The notes under the pieces were generated by a model, which worked only from the letters and a program-made list of their open reading frames with translations, had not been told where the DNA came from and did not search any database. A program made the position numbers and the translations under genes. DNA of 64,000 nucleotides from Candidatus Zixiibacteriota bacterium. Lineage in GTDB: Bacteria; Zixibacteria; MSB-5A5; GN15; FEB-12. The stretch is taken from assembly GCA_024280215.1 (NCBI GenBank), contig JAJRQO010000034.1, forward strand, positions 1-64,000, read 5' to 3'. The first letter of the stretch is position 1. Every line of letters starts with the position of its first letter. Positions 26,775-35,499 of the stretch are shown in pieces.

Positions 26775-27838
26775 TGAGAAACGTTAAATTTAAAAAATAT
26801 TATATTATCATCCTTTTGTTCTCAATGTTGATTACATCTGTTTCAATTGCTCAAGCAGACTCAACAAACGTATCTGGTTCAGGCGAACCTGTTTCTATAC
26901 CAGGTGTTGAAATACAAACGTCAATTAGTAAAGCCGAAATTTATATCGGTGATTTGGTCGAATACAATTTAACTATTATATATGACTCAACGATTGAACT
27001 TACACCACCACCACTTGGGGCAAACTTAGGGGCATTTGATGTAAAGGATTACCAACCTGATATTGAGTCAAGACTCGATGATGGTAGGATTAAATCAGAG
27101 AACAAATTTATTCTCTCAACTTTTACAACTGGCGATTATGTTATCCCAGTTATTCCAATTCATTTTACTCTTGCGGATGGTAGTCAAAAAATTATGTTTT
27201 CAGAGTCGGTGCCAATCAAAGTAATCTCACTACTCTTTGACACTGATGAAGATCAAGAGATTAAACCGTTAAAACCGCAATATGAATTCAAACGGGACTA
27301 CACATGGTACTATATTCTTGGCTCGGCACTTTTAATTCTTTTGCTTCTTGCTGGATTTTTAATTCGGAGAAGAATGTTACAGTCCGAAGAAGAATCAGAA
27401 TTTGTAGATCGACGTCCTGCGTGGGAAATCGCTTTTGAAAAATTAGCATTCTTAAAACAGAATGATTATATTACTAAATCAGAATTTAAATCATACTATA
27501 TAGATTTGACTGAAATTTTACGACTCTTTCATGAAAAAGTATATAAACAAAATTATACAGATATGACCACCGAAGAACTTTTGACATCATTTAAAGAGTT
27601 GGAGCTTCCAGAAGCTCTTTATGAAGATACTAAAAATTTTCTACACCATGCCGACTTAGTAAAATTTGCCAAATATACTCCTGATGAGAAGCGTGCCGAG
27701 TCGGACTATCAACTAATTCACTTGATGATTGAAAAAGTACGAGTTGATGTCCTCAAAAAAGAGGAAGAGAAACAATTGCTTCTTGCTCAGCAGGAAAAAA
27801 ACAAGATAACCATTAAAACAGATGAGGTCAGTTCATGA
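26771..27838 (+). CDS. DUF4381/BatD-like single-span membrane protein
   Basis: 355 residues. Signal sequence (YYIIILLFSMLITSVSIAQA), then a periplasmic beta domain (PGVEIQTSISKAEIYIGDLVEYNLTI), a membrane helix (YYILGSALLILLLLAGFLI) and a cytoplasmic helical domain (PAWEIAFEKLAFLKQNDY..YYIDLTEILRLFHEKVY..MTTEELL) which is the DUF4381-type signature. It fills the usual slot between DUF58 and BatA. It is the second of three BatD-like proteins in the operon. Starts in the DUF58 stop and overlaps batA by four bases, so expression is tightly coupled. Confidence 0.85.
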   Translation: MMRNVKFKKYYIIILLFSMLITSVSIAQADSTNVSGSGEPVSIPGVEIQTSISKAEIYIGDLVEYNLTIIYDSTIELTPPPLGANLGAFDVKDYQPDIESRLDDGRIKSENKFILSTFTTGDYVIPVIPIHFTLADGSQKIMFSESVPIKVISLLFDTDEDQEIKPLKPQYEFKRDYTWYYILGSALLILLLLAGFLIRRRMLQSEEESEFVDRRPAWEIAFEKLAFLKQNDYITKSEFKSYYIDLTEILRLFHEKVYKQNYTDMTTEELLTSFKELELPEALYEDTKNFLHHADLVKFAKYTPDEKRAESDYQLIHLMIEKVRVDVLKKEEEKQLLLAQQEKNKITIKTDEVSS

Positions 27839-28878
27839 ACTTTGAATTCTCAGGACTCTCTCTCAATCTATTTGATATTGTTGATGGCAGAATTCCACCT
27901 CTTCTGATATTTTTGTTCGGTGGATTGGTTATTGCCTTCATGCTCTTTTTTCAAGTTTGGAAACGGAATAAAACGACCTCTGCAATAAAATACTCTGACA
28001 TTCGTTTGGTAAAAAGAGCCGCACGTTCCAACAAACAAAAATTCCGTTTTGTCCTCACACTTCTCAGAGTTCTCGCTATTGCTCTCTTTTTTGTTGCCTT
28101 TGCTCGTCCTCGTTCTGGTACCGAATACAAAGAAACATCATCTGAGGGTGTTGATATTATCTTAGCAATCGATGTTTCGTCATCGATGCAGGCAGAAGAT
28201 TTCAAACCGCATAACCGTCTGTATGTTGCCAAAGAAGAGATGAAAAAATTTGTCAGCCAACGTCTCAATGACCGTATAGGACTCGTCGTATTTGCCCGTT
28301 ACTCATTTACCCAATGTCCATTGACAACCGACTATTCAGTACTTCTGAATTTTATAGACATGGTTGATTTTGGCATTGTCGAAGATGGGACTGCGATAGG
28401 TATGGCATTGGCAAACTCGGTCAACCGTCTGAGGGAGTCAACGGCTAAATCAAAAATTATAATTCTCCTAACCGATGGTGACAATAACTCTGGTGAAATA
28501 GACCCACTCACCGCAGCGGCGATTGCCGAGGCGATGGATATAAAAGTGTATACAATTGGTGCTGGCAAATCTGGTAACGCTATGTACCCATACCAAGATA
28601 AACTTTTTGGCAAACGATACGTATATCAACCTACGACTATTGATGAGCCAACTTTAAAAGCAATTGCTGAGAAAACGGGTGGAAAGTATTTTAGAGCAAA
28701 GTCAGGGAAAGAACTTGAAGAAATTTATACTTTGATTGATAAACTTGAAAAAACTGAAGTGAAAACATCGTCCCATGTTGAGTATGTTGAGCTATTCCAA
28801 TATTTCCTCTATATAGGATTGTTCTTATTGATACTTGAGATGTTGTTAGCCCATACACTTTTACGAAAACTTCCTTAA
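27835..28878 (+). CDS. batA: BatA, VWA-domain membrane protein
   Basis: 347 residues. Two N-terminal membrane helices, a VWA domain and one C-terminal helix. The metal (MIDAS) residues are seen in ILAIDVSSSMQAEDFKPHNRL, then FTQCPLTTDY and LLTDGDNNSGEIDPLTAA. BatA and BatB are paired VWA proteins of the inner membrane, which are thought to form a complex with BatC and BatD that supports stress or oxygen tolerance. Starts in the previous stop (ATGA overlap). Confidence 0.92.
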   Translation: MNFEFSGLSLNLFDIVDGRIPPLLIFLFGGLVIAFMLFFQVWKRNKTTSAIKYSDIRLVKRAARSNKQKFRFVLTLLRVLAIALFFVAFARPRSGTEYKETSSEGVDIILAIDVSSSMQAEDFKPHNRLYVAKEEMKKFVSQRLNDRIGLVVFARYSFTQCPLTTDYSVLLNFIDMVDFGIVEDGTAIGMALANSVNRLRESTAKSKIIILLTDGDNNSGEIDPLTAAAIAEAMDIKVYTIGAGKSGNAMYPYQDKLFGKRYVYQPTTIDEPTLKAIAEKTGGKYFRAKSGKELEEIYTLIDKLEKTEVKTSSHVEYVELFQYFLYIGLFLLILEMLLAHTLLRKLP

Positions 28879-28890
28879 AGGGAAAAAACA

Positions 28891-29889
28891 ATGCGTTTTG
28901 CTGAACCAATACATTTCTTACTGATGCTCCTTGTTGGACTGCTTTTTCTGTTTGCCTTTTGGGCAATAGCTCGCAAGAAAAAACTGCTTGCTCGGTTTGC
29001 TGATATTCCGCTTATAATGAAAAATGCTCCCTATATTTCATTTGCTCGTCAACGCACCAAAGCAATTTTACTCATTATTGGTATGGCACTAATAGTTGTG
29101 GCACTTGCTCGCTTACAGTTTGGAACTCATCTTGAGAAGTTAAAGCGTGAAGGGCTCGACATTGTCGTTGCGTTAGATATTTCAACCTCGATGCTCGCAC
29201 AAGATATAAAACCAGACAGATTGACTAAAGCAAAGCAGGAAGTACAAGGAATCATCGACCGTCTCAAGGGTGATCGTTTTGGTTTAATAGCATTTGCCGG
29301 CAACGCATTTACTCAATGCCCACTTACGCTTGACTACGCTTCAGCACGATTGCTCTTAGGAGCGATGGACCCATCATCGGCAGCAGTACAGGGTACTTCT
29401 ATTGCCTCAGCCCTTGAAGTTGCCACTCGAATGTATGACCAAGAGACCAAAAAACATAAAGTGCTTTTGCTTCTAACTGACGGGGAAGACCATAGTGAAG
29501 CGGCAGAAAAAACCGCAACTTTAGCCCGCCAACAAGGTATAAAAATATATACGGTTGGTATTGGGAATCCGAATGGTGAACCTATTCCGATTGTTGACCG
29601 TAATGGAAAACAAGTTGGCTATAAAAAAGATAACAATGGTGAAGTCGTTGTTTCAAGATTAAATGATGAGATATTAAAAAAAATCTCGCAGGCGACTGGC
29701 GGAAAATATTATGCTGCAACTGCTGGTGAACTTGAACTTGATGCTATTTTTGAAGAGATTTCTGATGATGAGAAAAAAGAAATCGAAGGCACTTTGGTCA
29801 CTCGATATGATGACAGATTCCAATGGCCACTTCTGTTTGCCCTCTTTTTAGTTGTTGGAGAATTTTTCCTTTCTGAACGGAAAAAATAA
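28891..29889 (+). CDS. batB: BatB, VWA-domain membrane protein
   Basis: 332 residues, the same plan as BatA. It has a helix pair at the N-terminus (FLLMLLVGLLFLFAFWAIA and a second near residue 55), a VWA domain with MIDAS VVALDISTSMLAQDIKPDRL, FTQCPLTLDY and LLLTDGEDHSEAA, and a terminal helix (LLFALFLVVGEFFL). Close paralogue of BatA. AAAGGGA sits before the ATG. Twelve bases separate it from batA. Confidence 0.92.
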   Translation: MRFAEPIHFLLMLLVGLLFLFAFWAIARKKKLLARFADIPLIMKNAPYISFARQRTKAILLIIGMALIVVALARLQFGTHLEKLKREGLDIVVALDISTSMLAQDIKPDRLTKAKQEVQGIIDRLKGDRFGLIAFAGNAFTQCPLTLDYASARLLLGAMDPSSAAVQGTSIASALEVATRMYDQETKKHKVLLLLTDGEDHSEAAEKTATLARQQGIKIYTVGIGNPNGEPIPIVDRNGKQVGYKKDNNGEVVVSRLNDEILKKISQATGGKYYAATAGELELDAIFEEISDDEKKEIEGTLVTRYDDRFQWPLLFALFLVVGEFFLSERKK

Positions 29890-29902
29890 GGTATACTATT
29901 TT

Positions 29903-30721
29903 ATGTTAAAAATAACTTGTACAGCTTTCTTCTTATTAATTTCAGTTTCAATAGTGTCCGCAGAGGATTTTATTGATAAAATTAGTAATGGTAACAAAGC
30001 GTTTTCCGAAAAAAAATATACTGAGGCATTTGATTTTTATAAATCAGCCGAAAAAGATTTGCCTAATTCATCTGAGTTAGAATACAATTTGGCAGGTGCC
30101 TTATATCAAAAAAATGATTTTGAACAAGCGATAGAAAAATATCAACAAGCTCTTAATACCAACGACCTCAATTTGGAAGCACAGGCTCATTACAACCTTG
30201 CCAATAGCTATTTCCAAAAAGGGGACTATGAAAATGCGATTACTTCTTATCAAAACTCTCTTATGATAAACCCTGAAGATTTGGACGCAAAATATAATTT
30301 AGAGCTTACTCGCAAAATGCTCAAAGAACAAATGAAAAACCAAGAAAACAAACAAGACCAAAATCAAGAGAATAAAGACAAAGAGAAAGAAAAAGAGAAA
30401 CAAGAACAACAAGAAGGTGACCAAGACCAGCAAGGTGACCAAAAAGACAAACAGGAACAAGAAGGCGACCAAGAGCAAGACCAGCAACAAGGTGATGAAG
30501 AAAAAGAAGCTGATAAAGAAAAATCTGAAGCTCAAAAACAAAAAGAAGCCGAACAAAAAAAACAAGAAGAACGTAAAAAACAAGAAGCTGCTGGAAAAAT
30601 TATGTCGAAAGAGGATGCCGAACGAATTTTAAACGGTATCAAAGATGCTGAAGAAGATCAACAGAAGAAATTAAAACGTAAAATGATAAATCAATCTGAA
30701 TACTACGGAAACGACTGGTAA
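29903..30721 (+). CDS. batC: BatC, TPR protein with Gln/Lys/Glu-rich tail
   Basis: 272 residues from ATG 29903. The track's TTG 29852 lies inside batB and would spoil the signal peptide MLKITCTAFFLLISVSIVSA. About three TPR units follow (e.g. ALYQKNDFEQAIEKYQQAL and NLANSYFQKGDYENAITSY). Residues of roughly 140-240 form an extreme low-complexity stretch of K, E, Q, D. The minus-strand ORF in the track at 30299-30583 is only its complement. BatC is a periplasmic scaffold for BatA/BatB. The charged repeat probably adopts coiled-coil or disordered form and is prone to length change. Confidence 0.9.
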   Translation: MLKITCTAFFLLISVSIVSAEDFIDKISNGNKAFSEKKYTEAFDFYKSAEKDLPNSSELEYNLAGALYQKNDFEQAIEKYQQALNTNDLNLEAQAHYNLANSYFQKGDYENAITSYQNSLMINPEDLDAKYNLELTRKMLKEQMKNQENKQDQNQENKDKEKEKEKQEQQEGDQDQQGDQKDKQEQEGDQEQDQQQGDEEKEADKEKSEAQKQKEAEQKKQEERKKQEAAGKIMSKEDAERILNGIKDAEEDQQKKLKRKMINQSEYYGNDW

Positions 30722-30727
30722 ATTAAA

Positions 30728-32536
30728 ATGCGTAGAATAAGTTTACTCTTCATACTTCTGCTTACTTTCTGTACGTTTGTAAACGTATTTGCCGAGCAAA
30801 ATCCATTTAAGATATCTGTTGCATTAGATAGAGATACAATTGGTATTGACGAACAGGCAACTCTCCAAATTGTTGTCACAGGTGACTCTCAAAACCTCCC
30901 TGCACCACATATTCCAACTTTTTCAATGTTCCAAATAGAATCACGTGGGCGTTCGTCTAATTTTTCTTATAACAATGGCGTCGTCGAAACATCTATGACT
31001 TATCATTATACGCTTATTCCAACTCGTCCAGGAACTTTTCCTATTGACCAAATTTCTGCTATTTATAATAACAAACGATACAAAGGTAATAAACTGAACC
31101 TGACTGTCCTCAAAGATGCCTCGACTGTTTCAGATGCGATTTCAAAACGTGCCGTCAACGCCACTGGCGATAAAAAAGATTATTTCTTGGAAGCAATTGT
31201 AGATAACAAAAATCCGTATGTGAATGAACAAATCACTCTTACGTTAAAATTCTATATAGCAGTGCAGTACTACGGTTCTCCTGAATTATCGGAGCCAACT
31301 ACAACAGGATTTTGGACAGAAATTATTGGCAACAAAACACCATACAATCAACGAATCAATAACCGTCAGTATAAAATCATCGAACGAAAATATGCACTCT
31401 TTCCAACTCAAATTGGTAACTTAGAAATCGGCAGAGCGATGATACGTGCGACGGTCGCATCAAAAAATAACTCTCGACGTGGTAATAATTTGTTCGGTTC
31501 TCTTTTTGGACGTGGTGAAGAAGTCTCTATTCGCAGCAGCATTGTCAAAATAAAAGTGAAACCACTTCCTAAAAAGGGACGACCTGATAATTTTACAGGT
31601 ACTATTGGGAGCTTCAGGATTTCAGCTACTGCCAACAAAACGCAGATTGATGCTAACCAGCCAGTTTCTGTAACTATTAAAATCTCTGGTCAAGGAAATA
31701 TTAAATCGGTAGCTGAACCAAAGATGCCTGAGCTTGAAAATCAATTTAGGATTTACCGAGCATCAACATCTGAAAATCTTTCAAAAGCTGGTAGTAAAAT
31801 TGGTGGTTCTAAAATATTTGAAGAGGTCTTTATCCCAAAACGTCCAGGCGATGTAGAAATCCCAGCAATTGCATATAACTATTTTGACCCTCAAGCAAAA
31901 AGATATAAATTAATTGCAACAAAACCTATTAAACTCAAAGTAACAAAACCTGAGGGTTACATTGCATCAGAAGAAGTTCCATACTCAGCTCCAGATTTGA
32001 AAATTGGTTCAAATGCCTCAGGAATACGATATATAAAAGAAGAACTCGGTGATACTCAACCCGTTGGTCAACTGATACTCTTAAATCCGATTTATATTGT
32101 TGTTAATGCAGTTCCATTGTTACTTTTTGCAGGGATGATTGCTGTTCGGATTCGAAAAGAAAAATTTCAAGGTGATATCGGTTTGGTGCGCTCTAAAACC
32201 GCCCTACGTGAAGCAAAAAGACGTCTCACCAAGGCAAAGTCGATTGCAACTACAAACACTGCCGCTGATTTTTACGAGGAAATTTCTACCGCAGTTATTT
32301 CGTTTATCGCCGACAAAATAAATATATCACCTCATGGGCTAACCATAGAAAAAATTAAAATACTTCTGATTGAAAATAATGCTGATGATGACTTAGTCTT
32401 ACAAATTGAAACTCTTTTAAAACATTCCGACTTTGCTCGGTACGCATCTTCATCGATGACACAAGAAAATATAAATGAAGATTTAGAAAAAGCACAATCT
32501 ATTATGGTAGCGATGGCGGAGGTCTCTTTTGCGTAA
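30728..32536 (+). CDS. batD: BatD, large periplasmic/membrane protein
   Basis: 602 residues. Signal peptide (LLFILLLTFCTFVNVFA), then tandem beta domains: KISVALDRDTIGIDEQATLQIVV, YFLEAIVDNKNPYVNEQITLTLKFY and SATANKTQIDANQPVSVTIKISG. A membrane helix near 465 (IYIVVNAVPLLLFAGMIAV) and a cytoplasmic helical domain follow. This is the canonical full-length BatD ('oxygen tolerance' family). It sits between batC and batE as usual and overlaps batE by eight bases. Confidence 0.92.
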   Translation: MRRISLLFILLLTFCTFVNVFAEQNPFKISVALDRDTIGIDEQATLQIVVTGDSQNLPAPHIPTFSMFQIESRGRSSNFSYNNGVVETSMTYHYTLIPTRPGTFPIDQISAIYNNKRYKGNKLNLTVLKDASTVSDAISKRAVNATGDKKDYFLEAIVDNKNPYVNEQITLTLKFYIAVQYYGSPELSEPTTTGFWTEIIGNKTPYNQRINNRQYKIIERKYALFPTQIGNLEIGRAMIRATVASKNNSRRGNNLFGSLFGRGEEVSIRSSIVKIKVKPLPKKGRPDNFTGTIGSFRISATANKTQIDANQPVSVTIKISGQGNIKSVAEPKMPELENQFRIYRASTSENLSKAGSKIGGSKIFEEVFIPKRPGDVEIPAIAYNYFDPQAKRYKLIATKPIKLKVTKPEGYIASEEVPYSAPDLKIGSNASGIRYIKEELGDTQPVGQLILLNPIYIVVNAVPLLLFAGMIAVRIRKEKFQGDIGLVRSKTALREAKRRLTKAKSIATTNTAADFYEEISTAVISFIADKINISPHGLTIEKIKILLIENNADDDLVLQIETLLKHSDFARYASSSMTQENINEDLEKAQSIMVAMAEVSFA

Positions 32537-33281
32537 ATTTATTTTACTTTTCATACTGCTTCTCTCAATTTCAGCGACTGCGACTGCATCTGCATCAGAT
32601 TCTCTGTTCACGGTAGGGAATAAATTTTATGAACAAAAGGATTATCCTAAAGCAATAGAATCATACAATCTTATTCTCTTAGAAAATATAGAATCTGCTC
32701 CTCTCTATTTTAATTTAGGTAATGCCTATTTTAAAAATGGTGATCTCGGGCATGCGGTACTTTATTATTTAAAAGCCAAACGGTTAGCTCCTGACGATTT
32801 AGCTATCAGGCATAATCTCGAATTTGCCCAACGTTTTTCATCTGTACAAATGGAAGGTGTCGAACTCAATCCAGTTACGTCATTTTTGGCATCAATTGTT
32901 GATAACTACAATCTGACAACGTTAGCTTGGAGTTCATCGCTATTGTTCATTCTTTTTATTATCGCCTTAATTTTTAGATTTGGTTTAGGCAACAATAACT
33001 CACCAGTCAGAATCGGAGTGGTGGTTTCACTTGTATTCTTGATGCTGGTTTCTGGACTGACAACTTTTAAATATCGTTATGAATATCTCACCCAACGAGC
33101 AGTGATAATTGCTGAAAAACCTGCAGTTTACACAGGGGCATCGGAACAATCAGATATCGAACTTGAGGGAGCCCCAGGTCTGATAGTTGAAATTATATCT
33201 GGATCTTCAGGCTTTTATAATGTCCTTTTTGAAAATAAACGACGGGGATGGATTAAAAAAGAGTTAGTTGCTGAATTATAA
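32529..33281 (+). CDS. batE: BatE, TPR plus SH3-like membrane protein
   Basis: 250 residues from TTG 32529, supported by GGAGG six bases upstream and by the signal peptide that follows (FILLFILLLSISATATA). Two TPR units (KFYEQKDYPKAIESYNLILL and NLGNAYFKNGDLGHAVLYYLKAKRL), two membrane helices and a C-terminal bacterial-SH3-like domain (AVIIAEKPAVYTGASEQS...GWIKKELV) match BatE. It ends the Bat operon; a new promoter follows. Confidence 0.88.
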   Translation: MRKFILLFILLLSISATATASASDSLFTVGNKFYEQKDYPKAIESYNLILLENIESAPLYFNLGNAYFKNGDLGHAVLYYLKAKRLAPDDLAIRHNLEFAQRFSSVQMEGVELNPVTSFLASIVDNYNLTTLAWSSSLLFILFIIALIFRFGLGNNNSPVRIGVVVSLVFLMLVSGLTTFKYRYEYLTQRAVIIAEKPAVYTGASEQSDIELEGAPGLIVEIISGSSGFYNVLFENKRRGWIKKELVAEL

Positions 33282-33315
33282 GCAGTTACAACAAATTCTT
33301 ATTCACTTTATTTCA

Positions 33316-33344
33316 TTGACACTGCCGACTCAAATATCTATTTT
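33316..33344 (+). promoter_or_regulatory. Sigma70 promoter for the flippase-corA genes
   Basis: TTGACA, 17 bases, TATTTT; the start codon (TTG 33376) follows about 31 bases later with AGGTGA as ribosome site. A strong -35. Confidence 0.65.
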
Positions 33345-33375
33345 AATCAGAATAATTGTAATATATAGGTGAACC

Positions 33376-34419
33376 TTGGCATTATTGAAAAATAAACAAT
33401 TCTGGGGCAGTATTATAGCTGTCGCACTTCTTATCTTCTGTGTTAAAGATATCAGAATTGAAGATATGAAAGCTCTATCTACAAAAGTCGATTACTTTTA
33501 CTTGATTCTATCTGTAATATTTTCTTTTGCTTTTGTCCTTACAAAAGGATTCAGATGGAAATTGATGCTTTCGCAACAGAAACCGATGCAAACATGGCGA
33601 GCATTGTCGCTTTATTCAGCAGGGCAGATTCTCAATATAGTCATGCCGATGTTGACTGGTCAGGTTGGTCGGATGTTTCTTTTTTCAAAAAATGAAGGTC
33701 TCAAAAAATCATTTATTTTTTCTACTATTGTATTAGAAATTCTCTTTGACTCTCTTAGTCTCATTCTCTTTTTACTTTTAACTTCTATTGCTTTTGTCTT
33801 TCCTGAAAAATATCGGTATGTCAGTTATATTATTGCTTCTATTACTTTTGTCCTAATTGTCATTCTTTATTTGATTTTACACTATCAACATAATCTTGAA
33901 AATGGAATGAAAAAAAGACTCAAACCTCGTTGGCCGAGCTTTTATATAGGACTCAAAAAATTTATCCGTTCATTTGTCAAAGGCATTAACCTCCTCAAAT
34001 CTTCACAACACTTTTTTGGCTCTTTGGGATATTCAATCGCATCATGGATTACTCATACTTTAGTTGTTTATTTTCTACTCAAAGCATTTGGATTTGAACT
34101 CCCATTTGCTGCTGCTGCTACGATAATGATTATTAATACTTTGGCACTCATGATACCTATTACACCTGGCAATGCTGGAACATTTGAAGTCGCCGTATCA
34201 AGTTCGCTTGCGGCATTTTCTGTAGGACGTGCCGATGCTGTTTTGTTTGCATTAACTTTACATATTTTAGACCTTATACCGATAAGTATATTAGGATATA
34301 TTTATCTTCATATGGAAAAAGTTTCGATTAGAGAAATCAAAGCGAAGCATGAAGATGAAAATATGTTTGATAAAGTTTCTGAAGATGGAACCTTGGTTGA
34401 AAATGAGGAAAAAGAGTGA
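33376..34419 (+). CDS. Lysylphosphatidylglycerol-synthase-TM-type flippase-like membrane protein
   Basis: 347 residues, about eight membrane segments. The family pattern is clear in FRWKLMLSQQ, then LYSAGQILNIVMPMLTGQVGRMF and ITPGNAGTFEVAVSSSLAAFSV, the conserved segments of the UPF0104/LPG_synthase_TM family whose members move lipids or act in aminoacyl-lipid synthesis. The catalytic synthase half of MprF is absent, so this is a membrane-only member with unknown substrate. TTG start, chosen by the AGGTGA site. Its stop overlaps the corA GTG by four bases. Confidence 0.82.
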   Translation: MALLKNKQFWGSIIAVALLIFCVKDIRIEDMKALSTKVDYFYLILSVIFSFAFVLTKGFRWKLMLSQQKPMQTWRALSLYSAGQILNIVMPMLTGQVGRMFLFSKNEGLKKSFIFSTIVLEILFDSLSLILFLLLTSIAFVFPEKYRYVSYIIASITFVLIVILYLILHYQHNLENGMKKRLKPRWPSFYIGLKKFIRSFVKGINLLKSSQHFFGSLGYSIASWITHTLVVYFLLKAFGFELPFAAAATIMIINTLALMIPITPGNAGTFEVAVSSSLAAFSVGRADAVLFALTLHILDLIPISILGYIYLHMEKVSIREIKAKHEDENMFDKVSEDGTLVENEEKE

Positions 34420-35384
34420 TTAAGTCGTTTCACTATATCCCTGATGAGGGAGTAAAAATTATCGATGGTATTGCTGATTTTGATAAATTAGCTGCTGTCG
34501 AAAATTCTCTCCTGTGGGTTGATCTCTGTAAACCTACCGATCAGGAATCTTTTATATTGACCCACGACTTCAATTTTCACCCATTGGCTATTGAAGATGT
34601 TATTTCTGAAAAACCTCGTACCAAAATTGATGACTACACTAAATATATCTTTATGGTCTTCCAAATCGTTGATTATATCGGCAAGGAAGAGGGACTCAAG
34701 ATTGGCGAAATTGATCTGTTTTTGTCCAACAATACCTTGGTAACGGTGCATTATGATGAACATCGGATATTCGATTATCTCTACCACCGTGCTGCACGTG
34801 ATGAACGACTGATTGGACGTGGTGCCGACTTTTTATTTCATGCTGTGATTGATACAATTGTTGATAATTATAATACAACATTAGATATTTTAGAATATGA
34901 TGTCGATCAGGTCGAAGATGACGTTCTTGGTGAGGCAGACGAAGAAACTATCAAATCAATCTTCACCCTTCGACGTGATATTGTCCATCTCAAGCGAATT
35001 GTACTACCGCAACGAGAAGCCCTCAACCGTCTTTCAAAAGAACATTTCTCCCTGATTAGCAAAACTGCGGCGGTTTATTTCTCTGATGTGCATGATCATC
35101 TTGTTCGTATCAATGATATTGCTGATTTCCATCGTGAGATTCTTAACTCATCACTTGAAGTGTATTATTCTTCAATATCTACAAAAACTAACGAAATTAT
35201 TAAATTCTTAACAATTTTTACAGTGATTTTTATTCCACCAACATTTTTAGTCGGTTTGTGGGGAATGAATTTTAAATATATGCCTGAGCTTAATAGCAAA
35301 TATGGCTATTTTGCTGCACTGGCAGTTATGTTTTCTATAAGTTTTGCCCTCGTGTTATTCTTTCGTAAGAAAAAATGGATTTAA
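34416..35384 (+). CDS. corA: CorA-family Mg2+/Co2+ transporter
   Basis: 322 residues. Cytoplasmic alpha/beta domain, a long helix and two C-terminal membrane helices with the signature GLWGMNFKYMPELNSKYGYF (GMN loop). It forms a pentameric inner-membrane channel for divalent cations. GTG start overlaps the previous gene's stop (GTGA). Length and topology are normal for the family. Confidence 0.93.
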   Translation: MIKSFHYIPDEGVKIIDGIADFDKLAAVENSLLWVDLCKPTDQESFILTHDFNFHPLAIEDVISEKPRTKIDDYTKYIFMVFQIVDYIGKEEGLKIGEIDLFLSNNTLVTVHYDEHRIFDYLYHRAARDERLIGRGADFLFHAVIDTIVDNYNTTLDILEYDVDQVEDDVLGEADEETIKSIFTLRRDIVHLKRIVLPQREALNRLSKEHFSLISKTAAVYFSDVHDHLVRINDIADFHREILNSSLEVYYSSISTKTNEIIKFLTIFTVIFIPPTFLVGLWGMNFKYMPELNSKYGYFAALAVMFSISFALVLFFRKKKWI

Positions 35385-35444
35385 ACACTATCATATAAAT
35401 AATATTTGAGAATCTACTTGAAAGATGAAGTTTTTTGAAACATC

Positions 35445-35474
35445 TTGCGGGGAATCCAGTTATACAAGTATGAT
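35445..35474 (+). promoter_or_regulatory. Possible promoter for the bsh genes
   Basis: TTGCGG, 18 bases, TATGAT, ending 25 bases before ATG 35500. If real it lies inside the longer ORF and supports the shorter bshC start. Confidence 0.35.
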
Positions 35475-35499
35475 AATTATAGAACAAGAAAGCAGATGC

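Noticed and set aside
30299-30583. Minus-strand Phe/Leu-rich ORF looking like a membrane protein
   Set aside because: It is the complement of the Lys/Glu/Gln repeat in batC and has no promoter or ribosome site.
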